Shown here: positions 38,348-49,509 of the stretch, piece after piece
Position numbering within the stretch: position 1 is the first letter of the stretch
Layout of the letters: the number at the start of each line of letters is the position of its first letter
Source of the DNA: Petrolisthes cinctipes
Taxonomy: Eukaryota; Arthropoda; Malacostraca; Decapoda; Porcellanidae
Direction: 5' to 3'
DNA: 64,000 nt
NCBI GenBank assembly: GCA_033782935.1
Contig: JAWQEG010000371.1
Location: forward strand, 1-64,000
Program-made: the position numbers and the translations under genes
Notes under the pieces: model-generated
Told to the model about the DNA's origin: nothing
The model's input: the letters and a program-made list of their open reading frames with translations, nothing else
The model's database searches: none

Positions 38348-38677
38348 GGGCCGTATGCAAGAACATTGATGGTGTTGATGATGGTGTGGTACTGGTACAC
38401 CCGAGCTTATAATTTGCGACCACGTCCCCAAACGTTTGTCATCTGAGCTGGTAACACTGTGTTGGGAAGGTATCATTGTAGGTGAAAGATTGTATCATAT
38501 CATTCTACAATGTTTCACCTATTCTGATTCTTCCCCCAATCAGTGTTACGAGTTCAAATGACAAACATCTAAGTACATGGTCGCGAATTTATGAGCTTGG
38601 GTGTACAATGACTCTGCTGTTTGTCTGTGGAGTCACCGACCGTACAGTTGCCACACCAATGTTCTTGAATATGACCC
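38348..38677. mobile_element. Foldback MITE, family B, interrupted by another element
   Basis: The outer ends GGGCCGTATGCAAGAACATT and AATGTTCTTGAATATGACCC match the 8782 copy. Its middle is split by the element at 38396-38605. Confidence 0.85.
38396..38605. mobile_element. Nested foldback element with TACACCCGAGC ends
   Basis: A 210-bp palindromic element. TACACCCGAGCTTATAATTT is mirrored by ATTTATGAGCTTGGGTGTA, and AAACGTTTGTCATCTGAGCT is partly mirrored by GTTCAAATGACAAACATCTA. It lies wholly inside the family B element, so it is the younger insertion. TA at its ends suggests Tc1/mariner-type integration. Confidence 0.8.
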
Positions 38678-38744
38678 ATTCATTTATTTTAGTACAGTAA
38701 TGTAACAGCACTTTACTCATCTTTGGATTGATTTGGTCCACTGG

Positions 38745-38915
38745 TTAAGGACAGATTCTATTGTTGGTGAATGGAAGGTCTGTGGTTCCTCCAAACTATG
38801 CCAGGAAACAAACTCCCTCAATGGTACTACTGTAATAGGGGATCAGTTTCATGGCATAGTTTTATTGGAGGAATCAGTTTCCCACCAATTCACCAACAGG
38901 AGAATCTCCCCTTAA
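38745..38915. mobile_element. TTAA-flanked foldback MITE (family A relative)
   Basis: TTAAGGACAGATTCTATTGT at the left and AGAATCTCCCCTTAA at the right. It contains GGTTCCTCCAAACTATGCCA and the mirrored TTTTATTGGAGGAATC. Its right TTAA (38912-38915) is also the left TTAA of the next element. Confidence 0.75.
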
Positions 38916-39032
38916 GGGACCCTGTGATGTAGTCCTTCAAATATTGCCACTATATGGAATGAGCTTGTTTCGTGACATGCTCAGGAGGAATCAGAAGACT
39001 CCAGTTTTCATACACATTCACAGGGTCCTTAA
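38912..39032. mobile_element. TTAA-flanked foldback MITE, family C
   Basis: Begins TTAAGGGACCCTGTGATG and ends ATTCACAGGGTCCTTAA, so both ends and the TTAA are mirrored. Other family C copies lie at 39434, 40542 and 52675. Confidence 0.8.
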
Positions 39033-39119
39033 GGAAATGTTGTTATTGTTGTATATTGTGGAGTTAATGTCTGATATGTATAATACCTGGCGTACTTTCA
39101 ATGGTGTGGCTAGGGCAGA

Positions 39120-39285
39120 ATCCTCCCCTTCTCATCCCTTCCTTCCCCTCCTCCCCTTCTGATCCCTTCCTTCCCCTCCTCCCCTTCCTTCTCCTCCTCA
39201 CCTTCTGATCCCTTCCTTCCCCTCCTCACCTTCTCATCCCTTCCTTTCCCTCCTCATCCTTTCCTTCCCCTCCTTCCATTTCTCT
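39120..39285. repeat. Pyrimidine minisatellite
   Basis: Tandem imperfect copies of a CCTCCTCCCCTTCTGATCCC-type unit of roughly 30-35 bp. Confidence 0.8.
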
Positions 39286-39433
39286 CACTTCTCCATGTTT
39301 GTCAAAGTATTGGTAATATCTTGCATTATAGTAATTGTAAAGTAAAAATTAATTTGTATTATGTGCCATGCATAAATTAATTAGAATTATATTTTGTTAC
39401 AGAGTTGTTGTGAAGTGCAGTTGTACCAGAGAT

Positions 39434-39596
39434 TTAAAGACCCTGTGATCGTATATAAGAGTAGGAGGCTTCTGATTCCTCATAACTGCCACGAAACAAG
39501 CTCCTTCCATATAGGTGGTGTTTTGTGACAATGTTTGAAGGACTCGTTTACCTCCAATTTTCTGACTACATCACTGGGTCCCTTAATACCCTTCAT
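39434..39596. mobile_element. TTAA-flanked foldback MITE, family C
   Basis: Ends TTAAAGACCCTGTGATCG and ATCACTGGGTCCCTTAA; the interior carries GCCACGAAACAAGCTCCTTC as in the 52675 copy. Confidence 0.8.
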
Positions 39597-39654
39597 TGTT
39601 CACTGTGCTCATCCTTCCATCAACAGCAGCAGCAGTACAAGCATCAATAGTTTC

Positions 39655-39925
39655 TGTGAGTGTGTGTGTGTGCGAGATATTTCTCTTTTCACACACACAC
39701 AGGTATCATAACAACAGTAACATATTGTGTGTGTGATATTTCTCTCTGCACACACACAATATGTAAATGTTATAAAAACTGTGTGTATTTGTCACACACA
39801 CAATATGTTAATGTTGTTATAATACCTGTGTGTGTGTGTATATTTTTCACACACACACAATATGTTACTGTTGTTATAATACCTGTGTGTGTGATTTGCC
39901 TCTCACACACACACAGTATTATAAC
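39655..39925. repeat. Array of (TG)n-loop-(CA)n hairpins
   Basis: Alternating (TG)n and (CA)n runs are separated by short loops such as ATATTTCTCT and are linked by AATATGTTACTGTTGTTATA-type joints present in both orientations. The stretch reads as four to five consecutive palindromes. A further isolated hairpin of the same type lies at 40105-40170. Confidence 0.85.
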
Positions 39926-39926
39926 A

Positions 39927-40059
39927 CTAAGGGGATAATACACTTTTGGTACATTAGAGTGCCTTGATTCATTCAAAGTTTGCCAGAAAACATTACTGCT
40001 GTTGTTTGGAATAGTTTGGAGGAATCAATTGCTCCACCAACACTGTACTATCCCCTGAA
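39927..40059. mobile_element. TTAA-type foldback MITE, family A, degenerate ends
   Basis: CTAAGGGGATAATACACTTT at the left and CACTGTACTATCCCCTGAA at the right, with TTTGGAGGAATCAATTGCTC inside. The flanking TTAA has decayed to CTAA/CTGA. Confidence 0.7.
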
Positions 40060-40321
40060 GTTATATTTGAACCGTACACACTTACAGGTATAAAATTATC
40101 ACTGATGTTATTATAATACTTGTCTGTCTGTGTGATATATGGTCACACACACACAGTATTATAATAACATCAATAATTTTTCTTGAACCCTACACCCTTA
40201 CAGGTATAAATTAATTGACATATTCACCTGGTGGGATGATATTTTAATGATATAGGTATTCTAATAAAGTATAGTAATTAATAAATGAATAATTTATTTT
40301 TCCTCTTATTATAATATAGTA

Positions 40322-40433
40322 TATTAGTGTTCTCTCTCCTCTCGTGTGTGTTCTCTCCTCCTCTCGTGTGTGTTCTCTCCTCCTCTCGTGTGTGTTCTCT
40401 CCTCCTCTCGTGTGTGTTCTCTCCTCTCACTTC
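40322..40433. repeat. About 22-bp minisatellite
   Basis: Four to five copies of a GTGTTCTCTCCTCCTCTCGT-type unit. Confidence 0.9.
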
Positions 40434-40541
40434 ACACCTGCAAAGCAAACAGATTAATTTGTGTTGAGTACAATATATTTCTAAATCCAACCTACATACA
40501 TATTTTGTATTGTATAAATCACACAGGGCAATTAGGCTAAT

Positions 40542-40690
40542 CTAAAGGGACCCTGTCTCATAGTAACAAAAAATTGGAGGAAAATGGGTCCTTCAAATAT
40601 TGCCACGAAACACTACCTATATGGAAGGAGGTTGTTTCGTGGCATAGTCAGGAGGAATCAGAAGCCTCCAATGAATTGGTGATTAACTAT
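40542..40690. mobile_element. Foldback MITE, family C, right end degenerate
   Basis: Starts CTAAAGGGACCCTGTCTCAT and contains GCCACGAAACACTACC mirrored by GTTGTTTCGTGGCATAG. The right end fades into GATTAACT, so the boundary is approximate. Confidence 0.65.
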
Positions 40691-40837
40691 GCAGTGATCA
40701 TTATCATTTAACTGTTGGATAAATTTAGTGAATGTGGATACTCAGCTTTTGGAAAATAATGAAGCCTTACAAGTGTGGTTGGTTGGGAAACTAACAAACA
40801 AATACCACTGTGGAATCAACCCACAGATAAAACAACT

Positions 40838-40947
40838 GGTCGTATGCAAGAACATCCGTGGAGTCAACGATTTTACTTTTTTGCTATGGAGCCATCATAC
40901 TGATACCACACCATTGTATGCACCATGAATGTTCTTGAATATGGCCC
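40838..40947. mobile_element. Foldback MITE, family B
   Basis: GGTCGTATGCAAGAACATCC at the left and AATGTTCTTGAATATGGCCC at the right, about 110 bp, same layout as 8782-8895. Confidence 0.85.
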
Positions 40948-41323
40948 AATGTAACTCTACAAATACTCACAGTAACTTATAGTGATGTCTTGTTGTTGAT
41001 GGAAGGATGAATTACAAACAATGAAGGAAGTCTCCTGTACAACTCCAGTTACTCCACAACTCTGTAACAAAACCCAACCTAATTAATTTATGAATAGTAC
41101 AAAACACAACCTAATTTAATTTATGGATTATACAAAATGCAAGCTAATTAATTTGGATGGTAAAAGAAAAAATGAGAAAATATTTGTGAGAAGGAATATA
41201 CGGTACAGTACTACTGGCCATGAGAATTCTTACACACACTGATGTTCTCGAGGGTTTACAACATATAGCAAGATAAGACTACTGCAGAAATAACACAGTC
41301 AGGGTGGAATAACTTAAAAAAAG

Positions 41324-41800
41324 ATGTCAGGAGTCTTGTGTGATCACAGAATCAGTGTAAATGTTAAAGGAAGAGTGTACAAGATGGTAGTAAGGCCAAC
41401 AATGTTATATGGAGCTGAAACATGGCCAGTGACAAAAGCACAGGAGAAGAAGTTGGATGTAGCAGAGATGAAGATGCTTAGATGGATGTGTGTGTGTGGA
41501 GTAACAAAGATGGATAACATCAGACATGAAAGAATAAGAGGAACTATGAAGGTAGTGGAGATATCAAAGAAAATACAGAAAAGAAGACTACAGTGGTATA
41601 GCTATGTGATGATAAGAGACAAGACCTATGTAGGAAGAAGAGTAATGGAAATGGAGGTACAGGAAAGGAGAAGGAGATGAAGGCCCAAGAGGAGGTGGAT
41701 GGACAATTTTAGGGAGGATTTGAGAGAGAAACAGCTGTCAGAGGATGTGTATGACAGGACTAGATGGAAGAGAGCTGTCAGAAACATTGACCCTACATAG
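41324..41800 (+). pseudogene. C-terminal fragment of a non-LTR retrotransposon ORF2
   Basis: One frame stays readable from MSGVLCDHRISVNVKGRVYK through MLYGAETWPVTKAQEKKLDV, MKMLRWMCVCG, RRLQWYSYVM, RPKRRWMDN and KRAVRNIDPT, with a single in-frame TGA at 41678 and a final TAG at 41798. This is the region downstream of the reverse transcriptase in RTE-like arthropod and vertebrate elements; the YGAETW and MLRWMCG words are characteristic. The 5' part, with endonuclease and reverse transcriptase, is absent. It is a different family from the LINE at 16541 and 36771. Confidence 0.85.
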
Positions 41801-42360
41801 AAGTGGGAGAAGATGGATAGAGAAAGAGGAAAGATAAGACTATATAACTGCAATACAACATTACTATTAGGTTTGTTGTTTTGTAATCATAGTCACTTGG
41901 TAGACTATTCATTGCAGTACATCTAGAATAATCAATGACTTCTCTTTCCATATAACCTGAGTAAGAATCCTGTGGCCAACTGTACATGTCTATTGTGAAT
42001 GAGATGTTTTTGGGGCTGAGCTGAGGGCTTGAAAGTATTCCCATCACAAATACTATTACACAACAAGGCTAAAAGTAAAACTGGTCTATTACAATTACCG
42101 GTACTACAAGGCTGTCTAAACTGGCCTGTAAAACCTACAATGCCTCATTCTTAGAGGAAGACAGAGAAACAACTAAAGACGAGGGACTGACTCTATGGAA
42201 AAACAAGTGTGGAGAAAAAAATATATATACAGTATATATATAATGTCTCTTACTCAAGGGGAATGGAGAAAGAGCTAAAGACTAAGGGTTGTATAAAACT
42301 GGGAGGGAGGAAGGAAGGTTTTAAAATTGGCATAAACCATTAAACATAAGCAAAATTATA

Positions 42361-44408
42361 TACAGTAGACCCTGGATATATAATGAATAAATATTTGTAT
42401 CCACCATCCCTTGCAGGTGATAGTAGAGAAGCATGGTAGAGATGAAAGGTGGAGAGAGCACTGGTGAACTGCTGAATGAAGGAAGTGGAACGCCGGCAAA
42501 CATAATTGGATGAGGTATGAGAGAGAAGAGAGGAGTGGAGGAGGAGGTTGAGATCAGAAGGGCAGAAGTGAGTGAGGCCCTGAAGAGGGTAAAGATGAGT
42601 AAAGCATCAGGAATAGATGGAGTGTGTGGTGAGATGCTGAAGTGTGGTGGTGGGATAGTGGTTGAGAGGGTGTGGAAATGTGTGGCCTAGCATGGGAGAA
42701 GGGAAGCGTGCCTGAAGATTGGAAATCAGGAATTATAGTGCCTCTGTATAAGGGTAAAGGGGAGAGAGGAGTGTGCGGTAATCACAGAGGGATATGTCTC
42801 CTTAGTGTAGTAGGGAAGGTATACTGTAGGGTAGTGATAGTGAGAGTGAGAACAGAGAGGTGGGTGGGTGAGGAGTAGAGTGGGTTTAGGAAGGGTAGAG
42901 GGTGTGTAGACCCGATTTTTCCCTTGAGGTGTGTTGTGGAGAAGTATCTGGAGAAGGGACATTTATGGATTTGGAGAAGGCTTATGACAAAGTAGATAGA
43001 GAAGGTCTGTGGAAAGTACTGAGAATATATGGAGTGGTTGGAAAGTTGTTGGAGGCAGTGAAGAGCTTGTATGAGGGCGCAAGAGCGGCAGTCAGGGTGG
43101 AGAGTGAGCAGAGCAAGTTCTTTAACTTGAGCGTTGGGTTGAAGCAAGGGTGTGTCATGTCCCCATGGTTGTTCAATGTATACATGGATGGAGTTATGAA
43201 GGAAATGCAGGGAAGAGCAGTGGGTGTTGGTGTACCTCTGATAAGGGAAGTGAGTGGAAGTTGCCTGTGTTGCTGTTTGCTGATGATACAGTTCTGCCGA
43301 GTAACAATGAGTGGGAGTTACAGGGATTGGTGAATAATTATGTTTGGAGATGTGTGCAAGAAATGGAACCTGAAGGTGAATGTAGTGAAGAGCAAAGTTA
43401 TGGTCTTTGAAAGGGGTACAGCCACAGGTTGTGAAGTGAGGTTAAATGGACAGGTTATGGAGAATGACAGTTCATTTAAGTATTTGGGCAGTGTGATGAG
43501 TAAAGATGGGAGGTTAGAGGTTGAGATGCGAGAGAGGGTACAACAGGGAAAGAGGGTTGTAGGAACACTGAAAGCAGTGACAAGGAATAGGGCGATGAGT
43601 ATGGAAGTGAAGAAAATGCTACATGATAGTGTGGTAATCCCGACACTGACATACAGAAGTGAAACATGGACGATGATGGAAAGACATAAATCAAGAGTTA
43701 AAGGGGTGGAAATGAGCTACCTTAGAAGTGCATGTGAAGTGACTTGGAGAGATAGACTGACGAATGAAGAGGTACGGGAGCAGTGTGGTGTGGGTCTGGA
43801 CGTGTTGGAGTGTGAAAAGGAACACCTTGAGGTGGTTCGGTCATGTGGAGCGTATGGGAAGCGAGGTTGGTTAAGAGAGTGTACGAGAGTGAGGTGGAGG
43901 GACGGAGGGGGAGGGGCAGACCGAGAGTGCGGTGGAGGGATGGAGTTGAGAGGTATGTGAGGGAGAGTGGTATTGGGTGGGAGGAAGGACGCCAGTTAAC
44001 GGGGAACAGGGGTTCATGGAGGTGATTCATTTGTGGCCACCCCTTTGGGGATTAAGGCGTCTGGCAATAGATAGATAGATAGACCATCCCTTCAATTTAC
44101 ACACCATCTCTCATTGAAGACCACCAAATGTTTGCCCAAACTTTTATTGTTCATTACTATACATATTAACTAAGTGATTTACTGAGCCTGTGTTAAATGG
44201 AGTGAATATGTGTTTTCCCAAGCTTCTTCTATTTATTACCATACAGAGTAAGTGATTTACTGAGCCTGTGTTAAAAGGATATAATTATGTTTTAAATTCA
44301 TTCATCTTATATCAAGGGTCAACTGTATTATAAAAGGTGATTTACTGAGCCGGTGTTAAAAGAATGTGTGTGCTAAATTCATTTATCTTATATCAAGGGT
44401 TTACTGTA
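42361..44408. mobile_element. pogo/Tigger-like MITE split by a LINE
   Basis: The left end TACAGTAGACCCTGGATATA is mirrored at 44380-44408 by TATATCAAGGGTTTACTGTA. A further right-end copy (TATATCAAGGGTCAACTGTA) lies near 44310-44330. TACAGTnnACCCT ends with a TA target resemble pogo/Tigger elements. GTGATTTACTGAGCCTGTGT recurs three times between 44170 and 44360, indicating internal duplication. No transposase is seen. The span includes the LINE at 42413-44082. Confidence 0.7.
42413..44082 (+). pseudogene. 5'-truncated non-LTR retrotransposon with reverse transcriptase, flanked by a target duplication
   Basis: Identical ACCATCCCTT decamers lie at 42403-42412 and 44083-44092, and the 3' end is a (GATA) tail, which defines the insertion. 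Broken frames read SKASGIDGVCGEMLK, CGNHRGICLLSVVGKVY, FMDLEKAYDKVDREGLWKVL, GLKQGCVMSPWLFNVYMDGV and LLFADDTVL (the catalytic A/FxDD motif, near 43262-43300). Further on come SETWTMMERHKSRVKGVEMS, RLTNEEVREQCG and RGRPRVRWRDGVERYV. The order fits the reverse transcriptase palm and thumb plus the C-terminal domain of an RTE/jockey-type element. Several frameshifts and stops show it is inactive. The endonuclease is lost to 5' truncation. Confidence 0.92.
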
Positions 44409-44927
44409 GACAACACCCAGAGAGTAACCAATACATACCTACAGAGAAGTGCAAAATATATTGATATAAAGAGGTTCTTGAATAACATTGACTTGATTCT
44501 GAATTAACTTTGTAATTGAGAGGCATTCAGTGTTGTGTCCACCCCTTTCAATTCTCATCATCCTTCTCTTCTATTGCCTTGGTGCTTGTTGTCCCACCTC
44601 TCTATCATCATTTCCCTGTCCCTTCTTTCTTGCTGTCCTACCTCTGCATCTTCATCTCCCTCGTCCTACAGGGTCTTTCAGGCCTCAGACAGTCTTCTAT
44701 CATCCTCATTTCAAGATGTTCATCCTGAAAAATAATAAAAGGTTTGGGTTACAATTTGGATGCACTATAAGTTTTTGTATACACATATATCAAGGAGAAC
44801 CTGATATACAATGAATAATTACTTGTATCCATCTCATTCTTCCCAAGCTAATGTTATTCATTACCATATAAACTAAATAATCTGCTGAGCCTGTGTTAAA
44901 AGGAACCTAACCTAACCATCATACAGG

Positions 44928-45068
44928 TACAGTCGGCGGCAGAAGTCCTGTCGCTACACCTGCTTCACCGAGACACAGCGTTCATGGACTCGAGAAATAC
45001 GCATGTTTTCTACACCTGCCTGCCTTGGTGAAGCAATTGAGGCGACAGGACTTTTGCCGCAGACTGTA
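44928..45068. mobile_element. Tc1/mariner-like MITE with TACAGTCGGCGGCAGAAG ends
   Basis: A 141-bp element: TACAGTCGGCGGCAGAAGTC / CTGTCGC is mirrored by GCGACAG / GACTTTTGCCGCAGACTGTA. An inner pair (CTTCACCGAG with CTTGGTGAAG) extends the fold, giving a near-complete hairpin. Confidence 0.88.
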
Positions 45069-46589
45069 CCACCACGCCACACACATTCTTACATATGGCC
45101 CACTGTCTGTCTTATCACATTTTTCAGGCTGGATAATAATGAAAATTGTCTCTAATTTACTCACCTCACATTATCTATTGGATTTTCATATACTGTACCA
45201 TATAAAGGGACCTAACTACCTACTATTGCTTTCAGGGGCCGTGTCACACTGTTTTTCGGAAATAACTTTTTAACTAAAGGTTGAATCAGTATAATGTTTT
45301 GTCATGGGTTATTTCACACCTTCCACTAATTATTTGCATTATAATGGATTACCAAAAGTGAATAATTAAGCCATTTGTCCCTGAGAAATGCATAATTTTT
45401 AAACAACATACATAATTTACCATATGTGAACTATATCTGTCATCTATGCTTTAAAATTGTATTATAACATCACTATAGCTAATACATACACAGGTGGAAA
45501 TGAAGCCAACTTATGACTGGTGTAAGGGTTAATGTACAGCTCCGGACTGAATTTCCTGATACAGTCAGCACTGCTAACGCCTGTTTACTTGGGGTTCAGA
45601 GATCGAAAATATTGACTCACTTGTCTGGAGCACAGAAAGAGAGATAGATGGGGAGGGGTTGAGGAGAGGAGGGGGATCAAGAAGGAAAGAGAGAGGAATT
45701 ATTGGGGGTAGAGATCACTCTCTATGGTGATAGATATTCAGATGTGTGTAACTACAGAACAGTGTAGAGGAGGGGAAGAGAAAAAGTAGCTTAAATTAAA
45801 TATTTAATATAACATGTAATTGGAACAATCTTTGGGATACTATCTCTTTATATAATACTTTAGAAAAACATAATCAAAATATGAACCTCTCTGCAGCACT
45901 TCAGTATATAAGCTTTACTGTTTCATAACTACTAATGTGGATAATTATTGCATAGTAAGTAACACTCTCTCCAGTTCTCTTTTCAACCGACTGTGTGGAG
46001 ATGAACTTTATGATATCAGCCTGATCAGCAGAGTATTCATTTCTACTAAAATATACCAACATATGTGAATTTACCAACTTAAATGCCGTTAATGGGTTAA
46101 TGGTAGATACTGTATATATACAAATTTTTGGACGTTAAGAAATGTCCACGTGCCACCCACTAACCAACCTCTTCGCAACATTATAGTCTAACCTTATTAC
46201 TTATATCAGTCGATGTTGCAGGTCATACTACTTAATAGATATAGACAGTAATAGTAAAATTATACCAGCAAGGGTTTATGGCCAGTAATAGATGCATTAC
46301 ATAGAGTATTTTCTCAGAACATCAATTTCTTACGGTACTTACTATGATCCATTGTCAGCGTGTCTGTATTATTGTGGTTAGAGAGGTAAATGCTGTTTTT
46401 GACATTATCATCATAAAATTATTTACCAAAGTATTTACAAAAATATTAGGTAAAAAGATAGTATCCTGAGGATTTTTGTTAATGTTATACCATAATAAAT
46501 ATTTCGTGCTAAATATTTTTTTCCTCCTCTCTGCTTTAATCATTATAACAATACAGTGAAATGGAACCCTCCTTAGGCCTAAAAGACTT
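45069..46589. other. AT-rich stretch, no gene seen
   Basis: No coding or repeat structure that I can support, apart from a purine-rich patch at about 45640-45700. Confidence 0.5.
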
Positions 46590-46599
46590 TATAGAACGA

Positions 46600-47040
46600 G
46601 GATTGATAGAGAGGTTGGAGAGCAAGCATGGAGAATACAGATGAAAACAAAAGGGACAGTTGGAGTGACGAAACAGATCAAACACAATCCAAGGAATGGT
46701 ATGGTATTAAATGCTGGGCAGGAGTCGTGCTTGGGAAAAAACAAAAACAAACCATGAGACTTGTAATAGAGAACAAGGTAAACTCACCGAGGAGGTTTAA
46801 AAGGGAGGTGACATGACCGAGAGAGAAGTATGAAGGGAACGCCTGCCGCTGAGCACCATTCTACTGGGGACAATCAATGAGAAAATGTTGGAATGTAACT
46901 TGAATCTGACAGTTCTGGCAACGTGGGGGATGTCCCTCTCCAATAGGTAGGCATGAGTGATTATAGTTTGGCCAAGTCGTAGGCCCGCCAAGGCTGTCTT
47001 CCATCGTCTTTTACGGTGGTTTGGAGAAAGCCATGGGACT
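46600..47040 (-). pseudogene. Remnant of a non-LTR retrotransposon RNase H/zinc-knuckle tail
   Basis: On the minus strand, LRLGQTIITHAYLLERD is followed one frame over by CQNCQIQVTFQHFLIDCPQ. The LRxGHTxxTHxYLL and CxxC...H...C pattern is the end of ORF2 in R1/I-type elements. A frame change and stops between the two parts show decay. This is the third non-LTR lineage in the window. Confidence 0.75.
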
Positions 47041-47479
47041 ACTGATGGCTTAATAGTCCATAGTTTGTTGTTTGTAAGAGAACCCTGTAGTTAGTTAACG
47101 TTACACACATCTGAATGGCTATCACCCCCTACCCTCAATGCCTACTCTCTCTCTCTCTCTCTCTCTGTGTGCTTCAGACAAACGAGTCAACATGCTCGAA
47201 CTCTGAACGCCAGATAAACAGGCGTAATAAAAATAAATAACAAAAAAATACTAACCTCCATTAAAATTTTAACCAGGAAGCGACAATGATAATACTATCC
47301 AAAGTGACACCATAACATCCACATTTATTACACTATACAACTTCTCAGACACCATAATGGATTAATATAAGAGTACACGGAGTATTAAATAAAATATGTG
47401 AGTCATGGTGGACTTACTCGAGGTTGTAATGACACTTCGAGACGTATTTATAAGGAAACAAGCCGGTGATAACTCCTAC

Positions 47480-48502
47480 CCACAGAGCTATACACATAGA
47501 GCGCCCGTCCCTGTGTTATGAGATAGGGGAGGAGTGTCGCCAGCCAGCCTGCTCGGCGGCCATCTTGGAATGCCCTTTGGCGCGAGCTTGGAACTCCCGT
47601 ACGTACTTGTATAGTATGTTTCTATCCACAGTTATTGACATTTCCCTGATTTGTAAAGCATTGTATCTTGTTATCTAATTATGCAGGTTTTGTTAAATCA
47701 ATTAACAAGGCTGAGATAATGTCCATACGGAAAATTATGCAAAGAAATTAAACTGGTTTATTAAAACAAGACAAATATATATAACTGTAACGTGTCTCCC
47801 TCCACTTACCTTACATACATACATACATATTACTCTAGTGTGACATACATACATATTACTCTAGTGTGACATACATACATATTACTCTAGTGTGACATGT
47901 ATACATACATATTATTCTAGTGTGACATATATACATACATACACATATTCTAGTGTGACATGCATACATACACACATATTACTTTAGAGTCTAGTGTGAC
48001 ATGCATACATACACACATATTACTCTAGTGTGACATACATACATACATACTGAACAATGTGAACATAAAATACTTATCATAATAGAGATTAAGTACGTTG
48101 TATATATATATATTATAAGAAGGTGACTGTGGATGAGTGCCAACGATAGTTTTGTTTACCTAACTCATTTCACCTTTTAACCGAAATGTATTTATATTTA
48201 ATCAGCCATTCACTGATATATAGGTTAATGAAATACTTATTCATATATTGTGAGTCACTATAATGTAGTTAATATACTATATCATCAATAAAAGACCGAA
48301 TAAATGAAATATCTTACCCTGGCATAAGCTAACAGGCTGGCGGGTTGAGGGGAAAGGCAACCTATCATGGCCGCCAACCCACTTCCGGTGGTGACACGCC
48401 AGGGGGGGGGGGTTGCGCGCTCTATGTGTATAACTCTGTGGGTGACACTCCTCCCCTATCTAATAACGCAGGGTTAAACGCTCTATGTGTATAGCTCTGT
48501 GG
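47480..48502. repeat. About 1-kb inverted repeat with GC-rich inner ends
   Basis: The left arm, 47480-47566, begins CCACAGAGCTATACACATAG; the right arm, 48364-48502, ends CTATGTGTATAGCTCTGTGG. A second shared block is GATAGGGGAGGAGTGTC. The innermost shared block is GGCGGCCAT, seen as ATGGCCGCC on the opposite strand. The right arm contains an extra internal copy of the CTATGTGTATAACTCTGTGG block. The arms diverge by about 10-20 percent by eye. Confidence 0.8.
47815..48055. repeat. About 30-40-bp minisatellite with TACA core
   Basis: Repeats of ATACATATTACTCTAGTGTG / ACATACATAC in six to seven imperfect copies, inside the large inverted repeat. Confidence 0.9.
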
Positions 48503-48863
48503 TCGTCACTCGTCAGAACGAAAATGTGGTCAGTGTTGCCAGATGGATAGATGAATACTCAGTAGATTTTACCCTAAAAAAACAGTACGTTGGGATAACT
48601 TACAGGTTGATTTTCATTATAGCTTTTATGGTACTTTGATATATATATTTAAAGATGTACTGTGAGTATATTTAGATAAACACAGCACCTAGGATGTATT
48701 CATATTATCTGTCAAAGGAAAAAAATATATATATACTTTCATCTAATTTCTTCTTAAATTGGTTAGGAACTTACGATTATATCATTATAGTGTCAACTGA
48801 TGGTTGTGCAGACAGAAGGGTCGTGGAAATACAGTATACAGGTCTGGAATAGTGGGGGATAGG

Positions 48864-49440
48864 AGGTGGAGGAGATAAGGGAAGGGAAGGAGGTGGAGGA
48901 GATAAGGGAAGGGAAGGAAGTGGAGGAGATATATGGGAAGGGAAGGAGAGAAGGTTGTGGTTACTGTTGTCAGCGCCACAACGTTACCAAAACAAACCTG
49001 CCAGACCTAGTAACCAGTTGTACTCATATTGTATGCCTCTTGTACCATGCTGCTCCCTCCCTTCCCTTCCCTCTTTATCTATTTTGCTGCTTTCCTTCCC
49101 TTCCCTCTTTACCTATCTTGCTGCTTCCCTTCCCTCTTTACCTATCTTGCTGCTTTCCTTCCCTTCCCTCTTTACCTATCTTGCTGCTTCCCTTCCCTTC
49201 CCTCTTTATCTATCTTGCTGCTTCCCTTTCCTTCCCTCTATACCTATCTTGCTCCCTCCCTTTCCTTGCCTCTATACCTATCTTGCTCCCTCCCTTCCCT
49301 TCTCTCTTCACCTATCTTGCTCCCTCCCTTTCCTTCCCTTTTAATCTATTTTTCTCCCTCTCTTTCCTTCCCTTTTAATCTATTTTTCTCCTTCCCTTTC
49401 CTCATCTACTATGCTGCTCCCTCTCTTCCCTTCCTTATTT
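48864..49440. repeat. Purine then pyrimidine minisatellites
   Basis: 48864-48950 carries repeats of GGAGGAGATAAGGGAAGGGA. From 49045 to 49440 about a dozen units of about 28-34 bp (CTTCCCTTCCCTCTTTACCT / ATCTTGCTG) follow. The two tracts are roughly complementary. Open frames of up to 170 codons in three frames come from the repeat and are not genes. Confidence 0.88.
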
Positions 49441-49509
49441 ATTAATCTTGCCCCCTCCCTCCACTCCTACCTTCCTTCCTTCCTCCCTCCCTCCTACTAC
49501 TCCCCCAAA

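Noticed and set aside
48955..49445. Three overlapping open frames of 129-170 codons
   Set aside because: They arise from a CTTCCC minisatellite whose unit is open in all three frames.
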